Positions 54,562 through 63,651 are shown, counted from the first letter of the stretch. The stretch is 64,000 nucleotides of DNA from Virgibacillus dokdonensis (GCF_900166595.1 NZ_LT745763.1:777315-841314); one strand, 5' to 3'. The notes: generated by a model from the letters alone, not told the origin. Numbers and translations are program-made.

Positions 54562-55452
54562 TTATTTGTGGTGAAGATGGTGTAGTGCTTCCTGCAGATA
54601 AGGGAAAGAGAACGTAAATGAATGATCTAGTGCTTTTTGGGGGATAACGTACTGACCTTTAGTTATTAAGCCCGCCATTTCGCCAAGTGCCGTGTACATA
54701 AATATGGAAGGAACAGGAAGCCAATAGGGTCGATTTAACACTTTTGCTAATATCTGCATAAATGTTTTGTTTTGCTTTGGGTGTGGTGCAGTTACATTTA
54801 CAGGTCCAGATATAGCTTTATTTTCGATACAAAAAACGATTAATTTCACAGCATCTTCAATATGAATCCATGATATCCATTGTTCCCCGGAGCCAATTTT
54901 GCCTCCTACACCTAGTTGGACAGGGAATCGCATCATTGGTAAAGCCCCACCGTTTCCTAGAACAACACCAAAACGAGTAAGTACTGTGCGAATATTGTAT
55001 TTCTCAGCTTGTTTAGCGACGTTTTCCCATTTCGTTGTAACCTTTGCTAGAAAGTCATCACCAGGAGTAGTCGTGTTTTCGGAAAACATCAGGTCATTGG
55101 AAGTTCCGTAATATCCTACAGCAGAACCACTAATGAATACATCTGGCTTATTTGGCAATTTTTCCATAAATGCTAGTGTTTTTTCGGTTGTTTGAATTCT
55201 GCTGGATAAAATGGATTCTTTCTTTGTTTTTGTCCAATAACCAAATAAAGATTCACCAGCAAGGTTAATCACACTTTTAATAGGCGGCAATTGTTCATTA
55301 GGATAGTCATAACCAATGAAAGTTTGTTTATTTGTATCTGTATGTTCTTGGGGGGAGCGTGTCAACACATATACATGATAATCACGCTCACATAAATAGT
55401 CCGTTAATGCTTGGCCAATAAATCCAGTTCCTCCTGTTATTAGTACATTCAT
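54562..55452 (-). CDS. yfhF: SDR-family epimerase, TIGR01777 type
   Basis: This 296-residue protein is an extended short-chain dehydrogenase of the TIGR01777/DUF1731 group. It has the NAD(P) motif GGTGFIG at residues 7-13, VINLAGESLFG, ISGSAVGYYG with the catalytic Tyr, and the C-terminal DUF1731 region QKALDHSFTFSFPYLQEAL. The substrate is unknown; a nucleoside-diphosphate sugar is often suggested. The start follows AAGGAGGAG. In B. subtilis yfhF sits beside recX in the same divergent order. Confidence 0.9.
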   Translation of the reverse strand: MNVLITGGTGFIGQALTDYLCERDYHVYVLTRSPQEHTDTNKQTFIGYDYPNEQLPPIKSVINLAGESLFGYWTKTKKESILSSRIQTTEKTLAFMEKLPNKPDVFISGSAVGYYGTSNDLMFSENTTTPGDDFLAKVTTKWENVAKQAEKYNIRTVLTRFGVVLGNGGALPMMRFPVQLGVGGKIGSGEQWISWIHIEDAVKLIVFCIENKAISGPVNVTAPHPKQNKTFMQILAKVLNRPYWLPVPSIFMYTALGEMAGLITKGQYVIPQKALDHSFTFSFPYLQEALHHLHHK

Positions 55453-55892
55453 GTTTTCTCCTCCTTCATATTCAATATGTAAATCTTAAGTTAATGTCAG
55501 TTTCCCCAATATGTGCTATTCCATGTTTCTCATCGGCAGAGCGCATTCAAAGGTGCTATCATTTTGTGAATTTTATTTGCTCATAAGATGTAGCGGCAAG
55601 GGGTTTTGGGTCTAAGTTAGTATAAGTTTTCTTTATAAAGACTTGCAATCATGAAACGGCTACATTACATTTCAACTTATATCTAATTATAAACGATACA
55701 AAAAAGCTAGAGTAGCAAAAGGTGCTATCCACAAAGTACGGCGAAAAGATGATCTGTACTCGAAAATGTAACAATGCTACAGTGGAGAACGAAAATTTGT
55801 TAGCATGTAAAAAAAAGCCTTCCTTAATAAAATAGAATAACTTTTTCATTCCGCTCCATTTTGGTATGATGAAAAAAAGGAGAGAGAGTGGA
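55453..55892. other. Divergent intergenic region between yfhF and recX
   Basis: These 440 bases must hold promoters for both genes. I found no gene with a ribosome site (no yfhD/yfhE equivalent), no repeat of families S or R and no RNA class. Confidence 0.4.
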
Positions 55893-56714
55893 ATGTCAAA
55901 AATCACTCGTATTACAACACAGAAAAAAATGCATCAACGATATAATATTTTTTTGACTGATGATAATAAAGGGGAACGCTACGGTTTTAGTGTAGACGAA
56001 TCTGTATTGATTCATTTTCAGTTACGAAAAGGCATGGAAATATCAGATTCCATGATGGACGCCATCAAAAGAAGTGATAGCATGTACCAATCTTATACCC
56101 TTGCTATTCGATATTTAAGCTTCCGCATGCGAACAAAAAAAGAAATAGAGGACTACTTAACAAAAAAAGAAGTAGATCAAGCTCATATAGTAAGCGTGAT
56201 GGACAAGTTGGTAGAAGAGCAACTTCTTAATGATCATCAGTTTGCTGACATGTTTGTACGATCACGAATAAATACATCCACAAAAGGCCCGGCAATCATT
56301 AAGCAGGAATTGTTGAAAAAAGGAGTAGAGGAAAACATTGCAGATAATGCGTTAAAGCAATTCTCATATGCCATTCAATATGATAAAGTGAAAAAATTGG
56401 TGGAGAAAAAACAACAACAGAAAAAAACAGAGTCATATAAAAAGCGACTACAAAAAATGCAAACTTTTTTACAACAAAAAGGTTATGATAAAAGTGTAGT
56501 CCAAACAGTGGTGCAGGAACTTCCATCATCCATTGATAGGAATGCCGAATGGGATGCTATTATCCATCATGGAGAAAAATTAAAGAAAAAGCATGCAATG
56601 AAAAGAACAGGGTTTGAGTTGAGGCAGAAAATAACAGAAGGATTGTATAGAAAAGGTTTTTCTTTTGAACTTATTCAGCAGTATTTAGAAAGACATGTGG
56701 ATGATAAAGAGTAA
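55893..56714 (+). CDS. recX: Regulatory protein RecX
   Basis: RecX binds RecA filaments and limits or tunes their activity. This 273-residue product is the long form found in Bacilli. It has repeats of three-helix units: AIRYLSFRMRTKKEIEDYL, VDQAHIVSVMDKLVEEQLLNDHQFA and TKGPAIIKQELLKKGVEENIAD in the centre, and a further repeat after residue 175. The ATG at 55893 follows AAAGGAGAG; the earlier ATG at 55866 has no site. The gene precedes yfhH as in B. subtilis. Confidence 0.93.
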   Translation: MSKITRITTQKKMHQRYNIFLTDDNKGERYGFSVDESVLIHFQLRKGMEISDSMMDAIKRSDSMYQSYTLAIRYLSFRMRTKKEIEDYLTKKEVDQAHIVSVMDKLVEEQLLNDHQFADMFVRSRINTSTKGPAIIKQELLKKGVEENIADNALKQFSYAIQYDKVKKLVEKKQQQKKTESYKKRLQKMQTFLQQKGYDKSVVQTVVQELPSSIDRNAEWDAIIHHGEKLKKKHAMKRTGFELRQKITEGLYRKGFSFELIQQYLERHVDDKE

Positions 56715-56859
56715 TAGTGATAGGGCTGTTAGGTTTCTTTTCTGTTTGTTGATTGGTAAAATTAAAGAGGATTTAGTTTCTATCGCTGTAGGAAATAAGA
56801 ATTTTCCTAAGATAAACATGTAATAAAAATGCAAATGGGGAGAAGGATGGGAAACAAAA

Positions 56860-57198
56860 ATGAACAATAATTATCGCTATAGTGACTATTCTATTGAGCA
56901 ATTGCGTCAGGAAATAGGCAGGTTAAAAGAAAAAGCGCAAAAAGCAGAACAGCTAGGAAATATTTCTGAGGTGGCAGTTAATGAGCGTAAAATGCAGGTT
57001 GCTTTAGCTTATACAATAAATCCAGATGACTTTACAGCAAATGAGACGTATGAATTTACAACAGATCAAGGATGGAACTTCAAGGTGGACTATATAAATG
57101 GTGTGTTTGCTTGGGGGCACAGAGTTAATCTATTAGGAGAGGTACTAGAAAAACAGGAAGCAATTCCGATATCTTTGTTAGGGAAACGTATAGAATAA
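56860..57198 (+). CDS. yfhH: YfhH (DUF1811) protein
   Basis: This 112-residue soluble protein matches B. subtilis YfhH: an N-terminal helix region YSIEQLRQEIGRLKEKAQKA, AVNERKMQVALAYTINPDDF, then a beta-rich DUF1811 domain with NGVFAWGHRV. Its function is unknown. It follows recX by 145 bases and is followed by a terminator. Confidence 0.9.
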   Translation: MNNNYRYSDYSIEQLRQEIGRLKEKAQKAEQLGNISEVAVNERKMQVALAYTINPDDFTANETYEFTTDQGWNFKVDYINGVFAWGHRVNLLGEVLEKQEAIPISLLGKRIE

Positions 57199-57310
57199 AT
57201 CCGTTGTTTTCAAGTTGTTATAGTTTTTTTAATCTACAGGTGGTGCAGGGCTTGCCTTATGTGCATGCTAATGGTATGATATAAAGTCTAAAATTGCCTA
57301 ACCAAAGAAA

Positions 57311-57336
57311 ACAGCAGGGGTTAGCCTGCTGTTTTA
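57311..57336 (+). terminator. Terminator after yfhH
   Basis: ACAGCAGG pairs with CCTGCTGT around GGTTAG, followed by TTTA. Confidence 0.75.
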
Positions 57337-57344
57337 CATCGGAA

Positions 57345-57533
57345 GAAAAGAAAGTGTAGAATTTGATTTAACGGAATAGCCACGTCCGGCTCCAGCGCCC
57401 AGCAACTAGGCGACTTCACGAAATCGCCTTACGATAAGTCATCATCGGTTCGTTCCTCACCGTGATTCCTAAAACTTTAGTTGATTCGTTCCACTCGCTA
57501 CGTTGCTAACCGGGCGCTTGCGCCTTTGTTCTT
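57345..57533 (+). repeat. Family R repeat, copy with internal deletion (R6)
   Basis: It has the head AAGAAAGTGTAGAATTTG, GTCCGGCTCCAGCGCCCAGC and the right end GCGCCTTTGTTCT, but lacks about 70-80 bases of the centre seen in R2, R3 and R5. It ends at the yfhP stop codon. Confidence 0.88.
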
Positions 57534-58519
57534 TAAATGGGACTTTCTTCTACATAAAGTTTATGCTGAAGTTTCTTTTCTGAAAAGATCCATCCTGTGT
57601 AAGAACTTGTAATGTGCATCGAATCATCTATTTGCACAACGGCAACAAATGGATAATGCCCCTTGGAGCGATAGCGTAAGTCGATAAATCGCACTTCCGT
57701 ATAATCTTTATATTCGTTAATTTCCCATCGGTATACGGGAGAAAATGAAAGGAACGCAGCAATATTTTTATCAGTCTTGGCCACTTTCATCAGCTCTGTA
57801 TCTGGGAGCGGTACTCTTGTAAACTCATCAATAATTTCAATGTGATTGTTATCAACGACACCAACATAGAACCTATCCTTTGTCGTTATAGCGACACGCC
57901 AATAATTTTGTTTAATCGTTGGTGATGTAGCAATCTGCTCCACGTCGGAAAAATAGCTGTTGATTTTTTTTACGATGAATCGTTTATCCATGTAACGTTT
58001 GATGTAATAAAGTACAATAACGCTATAGATAACAGCCCATATAAATGCAGGGTTTGCTCCCAACGCCCAAGCAGCAATGCCGGCAATATGCAAGAAAAAT
58101 ATATATGGATCGAACGTATTAATAAAACCATAAGCTACCCATCGATTAGAGAAGGGCCGATATGCTTGTGTTCCATAGGCATTAAAAATATCCACTAACA
58201 CATGGATTATTACGGCTATAGCAGTCCATAGCCAAATATGAAAGAAACTCTTTTCTGGTATAAACAAATGGATCATACTTGCAATTAAAATTCCCCACAT
58301 AAGAACTGCTGGAATAGAATGTGTAATTCCACGATGATGGCGTATATAGGTAGCATTATTTTTTAATTTTAAAACGGTATCAAAATCTGGTGCATGGGAA
58401 CCTACAATTGTTCCTACTAGAACAGCATTGAATAAAGCTGGGTCATTGCTTATAACAGGATCAATTGTAGCTAATCCCCCAAGCGCAACTCCCATTACAA
58501 TATGGGTACCAGTATCCAT
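57533..58519 (-). CDS. yfhP: YfhP, metal-dependent hydrolase-like membrane protein
   Basis: This 328-residue protein has an N-terminal YdjM/LexA-binding-inner-membrane type domain with MDTGTHIVMGVALGG, SHAPDFDTVLK and HHRGITHSIPAVL (His/Asp metal pattern), four or five hydrophobic segments, then a soluble C-terminal part. The gene matches B. subtilis yfhP, which lies next to mutY and reduces expression of neighbouring yfh/yga genes according to older literature. The start follows AAGGAGG. A family R repeat ends at its stop codon. Confidence 0.9.
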   Translation of the reverse strand: MDTGTHIVMGVALGGLATIDPVISNDPALFNAVLVGTIVGSHAPDFDTVLKLKNNATYIRHHRGITHSIPAVLMWGILIASMIHLFIPEKSFFHIWLWTAIAVIIHVLVDIFNAYGTQAYRPFSNRWVAYGFINTFDPYIFFLHIAGIAAWALGANPAFIWAVIYSVIVLYYIKRYMDKRFIVKKINSYFSDVEQIATSPTIKQNYWRVAITTKDRFYVGVVDNNHIEIIDEFTRVPLPDTELMKVAKTDKNIAAFLSFSPVYRWEINEYKDYTEVRFIDLRYRSKGHYPFVAVVQIDDSMHITSSYTGWIFSEKKLQHKLYVEESPI

Positions 58520-58681
58520 AATGTTTTTTCCTCCTTAAGCTGCGTTTATAGTTGTATATTCCTACTGCAGTAATAGGTATGTTCAAAAGCTTACGTATGT
58601 TTTTGCGAACTCTGAACACGCACTATAAAGGACAGGAAATATTTAATGATGTTTTTATTGTACCATATAGGAAGTGATTTT

Positions 58682-59770
58682 ATGAATGATGAAAAACTAC
58701 AATCTATTGACATTTTAACATTTCGACGTGATTTACTAAGCTGGTATAAGGAAAATAAACGCGATTTACCTTGGCGCCAAGATCAGAATCCTTACCGAGT
58801 ATGGGTCTCTGAAGTAATGCTACAACAAACAAAAGTAGATACGGTTATTCCGTATTTTAATCGTTTTATGGCTAAATTCCCAACTGTAGAAGCATTAGCA
58901 CAAGCGGATGAGCAAGAAGTGTTAAAGGAATGGGAAGGGCTTGGCTATTACTCTAGAGCGCGAAATTTGCAAAATGCGGTGAAAGAGGTAGCAACGAAGT
59001 ACAATGGAAGGGTGCCAGATGATGCGGAGGAACTAGGTGTATTAAAAGGGGTAGGTCCGTATACAAAGGGAGCGATTTTATCCATTGCTTATAATCAGCC
59101 AGAGCCAGCTGTAGATGGAAATGTCATGCGTGTTTTATCCCGAGTATTAAAAATTGAAAGTGATATTACGCAACAACGGACGAAAAAACTATTTGAAGCC
59201 TATGTACGCAAGCTCATTGATCCACAAGACCCCTCATCGTTTAATCAAGCTGTCATGGAATTAGGGGCTTTAATATGTACACCTAAATCTCCAGCTTGTT
59301 TATTATGTCCGGTTCAAGCGCATTGCCAAGCTTTTGTTGCAGGTATGGAAGAACAGTTGCCCGTAAAAAAGAAAGCAAAAAAACAAAAGAATATTGCTTA
59401 TGTTGTGTTGTTAGCAGTTGATGACCAAGATAATTATGTAATTGAAAAGCGAAAAGAAGCTGGTTTGTTAGCTAATTTGTGGCAATTTCCTATGGTTCCT
59501 ATAAAAGAAGTAGAGTGGGTTCATTTAGAAAATTGGGTTTATAATGAATATGGATTAGAAATAACGCTAGGGGAAAAACAAAGTAAGTTAAAGCATGTTT
59601 TTTCACATTTAATATGGCATTTAGAAGTATATGAAGCAAAATTAATTAAAAAATTAAGCAAAAGTAACAGGTTACAGTTAGTTAATAAACAGGATTTAAC
59701 AAATTACCCTTTTCCTGTACCACATCAAAAAATTAGGAATAGTTTATATGAAAAGGAACAAAATATGTAA
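58682..59770 (+). CDS. mutY: A/G-specific adenine glycosylase MutY
   Basis: MutY removes adenine paired with 8-oxoguanine. The 362-residue protein has the HhH-GPD core: SEVMLQQTKVDTV with the catalytic Glu, LKGVGPYTKGAI (helix-hairpin-helix), AVDGNVMRVLSR with the catalytic Asp, and the iron-sulfur ligand pattern CX6CX2CX5C near residue 197. The C-terminal Nudix-like domain has LANLWQFPM. I chose the ATG at 58682, after ATAGGAAGTG. It has its own terminator. Confidence 0.95.
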   Translation: MNDEKLQSIDILTFRRDLLSWYKENKRDLPWRQDQNPYRVWVSEVMLQQTKVDTVIPYFNRFMAKFPTVEALAQADEQEVLKEWEGLGYYSRARNLQNAVKEVATKYNGRVPDDAEELGVLKGVGPYTKGAILSIAYNQPEPAVDGNVMRVLSRVLKIESDITQQRTKKLFEAYVRKLIDPQDPSSFNQAVMELGALICTPKSPACLLCPVQAHCQAFVAGMEEQLPVKKKAKKQKNIAYVVLLAVDDQDNYVIEKRKEAGLLANLWQFPMVPIKEVEWVHLENWVYNEYGLEITLGEKQSKLKHVFSHLIWHLEVYEAKLIKKLSKSNRLQLVNKQDLTNYPFPVPHQKIRNSLYEKEQNM

Positions 59771-59776
59771 CAGGAA

Positions 59777-59806
59777 CACAAGGCAAATTGTTGCCTTGTG
59801 TTTTTT
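59777..59806 (+). terminator. Terminator of mutY
   Basis: CACAAGGCAA pairs with TTGCCTTGTG around ATTG, and TTTTTT follows. A family S repeat begins two bases later. Confidence 0.93.
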
Positions 59807-59807
59807 A

Positions 59808-59905
59808 TACTATAGGAAAGCATAAATTTTTAGGACTTATAGTATAAGCAAAACGACGGCGTTCTATCGTTATAAAGATTTTGGCGATAGCCATCGTTTT
59901 TCTAA
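59808..59905 (+). repeat. Family S repeat, full copy (S10)
   Basis: CTATAGGAAAGCATAAATTT, CTTATAGTATAAGCAAAACG, then TATAAAGATTTTGGCGATAG and the right end CGTTTTTCTA. It starts just after the mutY terminator. Confidence 0.9.
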
Positions 59906-59910
59906 ATGTT

Positions 59911-60087
59911 TTAATTTTTTCTCGCTTGCATCTCTTTATTAATTTCATGCAGGATGCTTAGTCCTTCTGGGTTTATATATGGCAAAAGCTGTGACAAAGC
60001 GTGTTGGAAATAATCTAATTCATTCTTATCCCAATCTTGTTTACTGATCATGGAAAGTTCTGTGAAATCACGTCTGTTTTCTTCCAT
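59911..60087 (-). CDS. Small uncharacterised protein, 58 residues
   Basis: A short minus-strand frame follows the strong site CTGGAGGGTG, so it is probably translated. The product begins MEENRRDFTELSMISKQDWD, is acidic and helical, and contains ALSQLLPYINPEGL. I recognise no named family. It lies between mutY and the gamma-SASP gene, where B. subtilis has yfhS, but I cannot confirm that relationship. Confidence 0.6.
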   Translation of the reverse strand: MEENRRDFTELSMISKQDWDKNELDYFQHALSQLLPYINPEGLSILHEINKEMQARKN

Positions 60088-60330
60088 AATTCACCCTCCA
60101 GTAAGTCCATAGCAATTTCTATTCTCTCTTCAAACGTATTCAGTTATAGGATAAAGCTATTTAGAAAGCCAACTATAGCGCCTATAATAATCCCTCGTTC
60201 TTAATATGCGTATTTAACAAAATTATATTCGTTTATGGAATAAATAACCAAAAAACCATTATTTTACTACAAAAATAATGGATAACTTCATGTGTTGTCG
60301 GACAAATTAATTATTGCGGAGGTGATATTG
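60088..60330. other. Intergenic region before the gamma-SASP gene
   Basis: It holds the palindrome at 60256-60281 and presumably a forespore-specific sigma-G promoter, which I could not pin down. Confidence 0.35.
60256..60281. promoter_or_regulatory. Palindrome upstream of the gamma-SASP gene
   Basis: CCATTATTTT and AAAATAATGG are perfect 10-base arms with a 6-base spacer, 50 bases before the start codon. Role unknown. Confidence 0.4.
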
Positions 60331-60510
60331 ATGGCTAAAAAGCAACAACCAAACCAAACTTCTACTGGTACAAACATTCAAAAGGTTAAGCAACAGAATC
60401 AACAAGCCGCTCAAGGGCAAGGTCAGTACGGTACAGAATATGGTGCTGAACAAACAAATGCTCAAGAAGTAAGAAAGCAAAACCAAAAATCTCAACAAAA
60501 CAAAAAGTAA
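60331..60510 (+). CDS. sspE: Gamma-type small acid-soluble spore protein
   Basis: Gamma-type SASP are amino-acid stores in the spore core that are cut by the protease GPR at germination. This 59-residue Gln/Asn/Lys-rich product has the family composition with NIQKVKQQNQQAA and EYGAEQTNAQEVRKQNQ as two repeat halves. It is shorter than the B. subtilis protein (about 84 residues). The ATG at 60331 follows GCGGAGGTG. It stands alone with a strong terminator. Confidence 0.9.
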   Translation: MAKKQQPNQTSTGTNIQKVKQQNQQAAQGQGQYGTEYGAEQTNAQEVRKQNQKSQQNKK

Positions 60511-60535
60511 CGATTTATAGCCTCAATTATGCCAA

Positions 60536-60583
60536 GGACTATACCAAAAGCTGTGTTAGAGCTTTTGGTATAGTCCGATTTTT
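60536..60583 (+). terminator. Terminator of the gamma-SASP gene
   Basis: GGACTATACCAAAAGC pairs with GCTTTTGGTATAGTCC, followed by GATTTTT. Confidence 0.93.
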
Positions 60584-60588
60584 GTTTT

Positions 60589-60676
60589 GCTATAGGAAGT
60601 ATAATTTTTTAGTATTTATAGTATAAGAAAAACTACAGCTTCTGAAATAAGACTTGGTGACGAGCAAAGTTTTCTA
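60589..60676 (+). repeat. Family S repeat, full copy (S11)
   Basis: CTATAGGAAGTATAATTTTT, TTTATAGTATAAGAAAAACT, CAGCTTCTG and the right end AGTTTTCTAA. It begins six bases after a terminator. Confidence 0.9.
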
Positions 60677-60831
60677 ATTTGCATTCTTAGTAGGGTGGGT
60701 ATATTTTTCAAATGGAAACAGGCAAGATGTTTGCATATTGAAAATGAATTACTTTATATTTCTCTCCATTACTATTATAATAATATGCATGATTCGTTAT
60801 GGAGGTTTTTTGTAAAGGAAAGGGAGATTGA

Positions 60832-61359
60832 ATGGTTGCTCCGATCCCAGGAACTAATATACAAATACAAAGTTATAAGCATAATGGACGGTTGCATCGT
60901 ATATGGACAAACAGTCTTGTTTTAAAAGGGACAGAGACCGTTGTTATCGGAGCAAATGACCGAACAGAGGTAAAAGAAAGTGATGGTAGGTCATGGTTTA
61001 CGAGAGAACCAGCTATTTGTTATTTTCATGCTGCGCATTGGTTTAACGTCATCGGTATGCTTCGAACAGACGGTATTTATTACTATTGTAATATCAGCTC
61101 TCCATTTCTATATGAGCATCGTGCAATTAAATATATTGATTATGACTTAGATGTAAAAGTTTATCCAGATATGACATATACTTTATTAGATGAAGACGAG
61201 TATGAACTACATCGACAACAAATGAAATACCCAAGTAAACTTGATTATATCTTACATCACCAATTGAATATTCTTGTAAGGTGGGTGAGACAAAGATATG
61301 GTCCTTTTTCACCAGGGTTTGTCGATGAATGGTATGAGCGATACTTAACATATCGATAA
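60832..61359 (+). CDS. ygaC: Nucleoside tri-/diphosphate phosphatase, DUF402 family
   Basis: This 175-residue protein belongs to the UPF0374/DUF402 family, members of which hydrolyse nucleoside tri- and diphosphates. [14 protein letters not shown], the [15 protein letters not shown] segment, YYYCNISSP, and the acidic [13 protein letters not shown] with DEDEYELHR that would bind metal are conserved. The start follows AAGGGAG. It precedes ygaD as in B. subtilis. Confidence 0.9.
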   Translation: MVAPIPGTNIQIQSYKHNGRLHRIWTNSLVLKGTETVVIGANDRTEVKESDGRSWFTREPAICYFHAAHWFNVIGMLRTDGIYYYCNISSPFLYEHRAIKYIDYDLDVKVYPDMTYTLLDEDEYELHRQQMKYPSKLDYILHHQLNILVRWVRQRYGPFSPGFVDEWYERYLTYR

Positions 61360-61391
61360 AGCAAAAGGAGAACGAAAATAGAATGATTATA

Positions 61392-61424
61392 CCTTGTTAC
61401 AAATGAGTAGCAAGGCTTTTCTTT
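61392..61424 (+). terminator. Terminator of ygaC
   Basis: CCTTGTTAC pairs with GTAGCAAGG and CTTTTCTTT follows. Confidence 0.75.
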
Positions 61425-61427
61425 GCA

Positions 61428-61513
61428 ATGTAGGAAAGTAAAAAGTCTATAGTATAAGAAAAACTACAGCTTTAGCCATAAGACCTGGCGAGCGACAAGC
61501 CAGGTGATTCTAG
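61428..61513 (+). repeat. Family S repeat, full copy (S12)
   Basis: TGTAGGAAAGTAAAAAG, CTATAGTATAAGAAAAACTA, CAGCTTTAGCC and the right end TGATTCTAG. It follows a terminator. Confidence 0.85.
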
Positions 61514-61596
61514 TGTTGGCTTAATGCTGCAATTGCATCGTGTATTTAAACGGACAACTGCTCTTACTTTATTTTTTCGTAAAGGACGTATTCGAA

Positions 61597-63360
61597 ATGA
61601 ATTCAATGAAGCAATATATGTATTTTGTAAAACCTTATAAATGGAAGATATTTTGGACGGTTATAGTCGGAATTGTAAAATTTGGCATTCCGTTATTAAT
61701 GCCTTTAATCCTCAAATTTGTAATTGATAACATTATTGGTAATGAAGTACTGAGTCAAACGGAAAAGACAACCCAACTCATTTGGTTGATGGGAACGGCT
61801 TTTATCATTTTCTTTGTTTTACGACCACCTATTGAATATATTCGACAATATTTAGCTCAGTGGGTTGGAAATAAGGTGCTTTTTGATATTCGAGACCGTT
61901 TATTTGACCATTTACAGCATTTAAGTTTGAGATTCTATTCCAAAACAAAAACAGGCGAAATTATTTCCCGGGTAATACATGATGTCGAACAAACAAAAAC
62001 GTTTGTCATTACAGGTCTAATGAATATTTGGTTGGACCTGATAACGATACTGATTGCTATCGGAATTATGTTGTCGATGGATATCGAATTAACCATTGTA
62101 GCTATTATTCTATTTCCTTTGTTTGGCTTTTCTATTAAATATTTTTATGGAAGACTGCGGCAACTCACTCGTAAACGCTCACAAGCGCTTGCAGAAGTTC
62201 AAGGACATTTACATGAACGCGTGCAAGGCATGCCGGTAACGAGAAGCTTTGCATTGGAAGATTATGAACAAGAACAATTCGCTAAAAGAAATAATAATTT
62301 TTTGAACAGAGCACTGGAGCATACAAATTGGAATGCTAAAACTTTTGCAGTAACGAATACAATTACAGATGTAGCACCTTTATTAGTAATCGCGTATGCG
62401 GGCTATCAAGTTATTCATGGTCATTTAACAATGGGAACAATGGTCGCTTTTGTCGGATATATGGAACGGGTGTATAGTCCGTTAAGAAGATTAATTAATT
62501 CTTCGACAACACTTGTGCAATCGATCGCTTCCATCGACCGCGTTTTTGAGTTAATGAATGAGAAATATGATATTACAGATCGACCTCATGCGGCGGAATT
62601 AGATAACCTACGTGGTGAAGTAACTTTTGAGGATGTTTATTTTCAATATGAGGATGAAGAACAGGCTGTGTTAAGGGATGTTTCCCTTCATGTGAAAGAA
62701 GGAGAAACCATTGCTCTTGTCGGTATGAGTGGCGGAGGAAAATCAACGTTTGTAAGTCTTATACCACGTTTTTATGATGCTACGAGTGGAGCAATAAAGG
62801 TAGATGGAATCGATGTTAGAGATGTGAAGGTGCGTTCACTACGAGATCAAATTGGAATGGTGCTGCAAGACAACACCCTGTTTAGCGAATCAATCGCAAT
62901 GAATATTCGCATGGGAAACCCTCATGCTACGGATGAAGAAGTGGTGAAAGCAGCTAAAGCGGCAAATGCTCATGAATTTATTCAGCAGTTACCATATGGC
63001 TATGATACGCTTGTTGGTGAACGAGGTGTGAAATTATCAGGGGGACAGAAACAGCGAATTGCCATTGCACGTGTTTTCTTAAAGAATCCACCAATGCTTA
63101 TATTTGATGAAGCAACATCCGCTCTTGATTTAGAAAGTGAGCATACGATTCAAGAGGCAATGGAAAAATTAGCTTCTAACCGAACAACGTTTATTGTTGC
63201 GCATCGATTAGCCACAATCACGCATGCGGATCGTATTGTCGTAATGGAAGATGGAAAAATTAAAGAAATTGGAACGCATTATGAACTGATGTATAAACAA
63301 GGAATATATTATAATTTGTACCAAGTGCAACACCTAGACACTACTGTTGAACAAGGTTAA
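61597..63360 (+). CDS. ygaD: ABC transporter, fused permease and ATPase (YgaD-like)
   Basis: This 587-residue half-transporter has six membrane segments (residues about 15-300) and a C-terminal ATPase with Walker A GMSGGGKST near residue 380, the Q-loop GMVLQDNTLF, signature LSGGQKQRIAIARVF and Walker B MLIFDEATSALD. It is a type IV (MsbA/Sav1866-like) homodimeric exporter, probably for lipids or drugs. The ATG at 61597 follows AAAGGACG; an extension to 61540 lacks a site. It matches B. subtilis ygaD in position. Confidence 0.9.
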   Translation: MNSMKQYMYFVKPYKWKIFWTVIVGIVKFGIPLLMPLILKFVIDNIIGNEVLSQTEKTTQLIWLMGTAFIIFFVLRPPIEYIRQYLAQWVGNKVLFDIRDRLFDHLQHLSLRFYSKTKTGEIISRVIHDVEQTKTFVITGLMNIWLDLITILIAIGIMLSMDIELTIVAIILFPLFGFSIKYFYGRLRQLTRKRSQALAEVQGHLHERVQGMPVTRSFALEDYEQEQFAKRNNNFLNRALEHTNWNAKTFAVTNTITDVAPLLVIAYAGYQVIHGHLTMGTMVAFVGYMERVYSPLRRLINSSTTLVQSIASIDRVFELMNEKYDITDRPHAAELDNLRGEVTFEDVYFQYEDEEQAVLRDVSLHVKEGETIALVGMSGGGKSTFVSLIPRFYDATSGAIKVDGIDVRDVKVRSLRDQIGMVLQDNTLFSESIAMNIRMGNPHATDEEVVKAAKAANAHEFIQQLPYGYDTLVGERGVKLSGGQKQRIAIARVFLKNPPMLIFDEATSALDLESEHTIQEAMEKLASNRTTFIVAHRLATITHADRIVVMEDGKIKEIGTHYELMYKQGIYYNLYQVQHLDTTVEQG

Positions 63361-63433
63361 GCAAAGAAGCATACGTGATAGCCTTAAAAAATTGGAAATT
63401 AGATGATGATTCGCACAATGCGTGTTATGAAGG

Positions 63434-63480
63434 TTATAGGAAAGTATAAGATTTTTTTGTTCATAGTATAAGAAAACTGT
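63434..63480 (+). repeat. Family S repeat (S13)
   Basis: TTATAGGAAAGTATAAG followed by TTCATAGTATAAGAAAACTG. The right half is replaced by a different hairpin, CGGGGCG/CGCCCCG at 63499-63523. Confidence 0.8.
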
Positions 63481-63535
63481 ATGAAAGTTTTACATGATCG
63501 GGGCGAGTAGATTACCGCCCCGTAGCTTTTGTTCC

Positions 63536-63583
63536 ACTATAGGAAGTATAAAAATATGACGCTAAGCTCTGTTTTTCTAACAA
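63536..63583 (+). repeat. Family S repeat, short copy (S14)
   Basis: CTATAGGAAGTATAAAAAT followed by CTGTTTTTCTAAC. It begins about 56 bases after the previous copy, so two copies lie almost side by side. Confidence 0.75.
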
Positions 63584-63651
63584 TTTTTACATGTTCACTT
63601 CCTTCTTAAAGTGAACATGCGAGTATATAAAGTCTAAATAGATTCTGGTTA

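Larger units (their letters stand above)
60511..60831. other. Intergenic region before ygaC
   Basis: It contains the SASP terminator, a family S repeat at 60589-60676, and about 150 bases with no further recognised feature. Confidence 0.45.
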
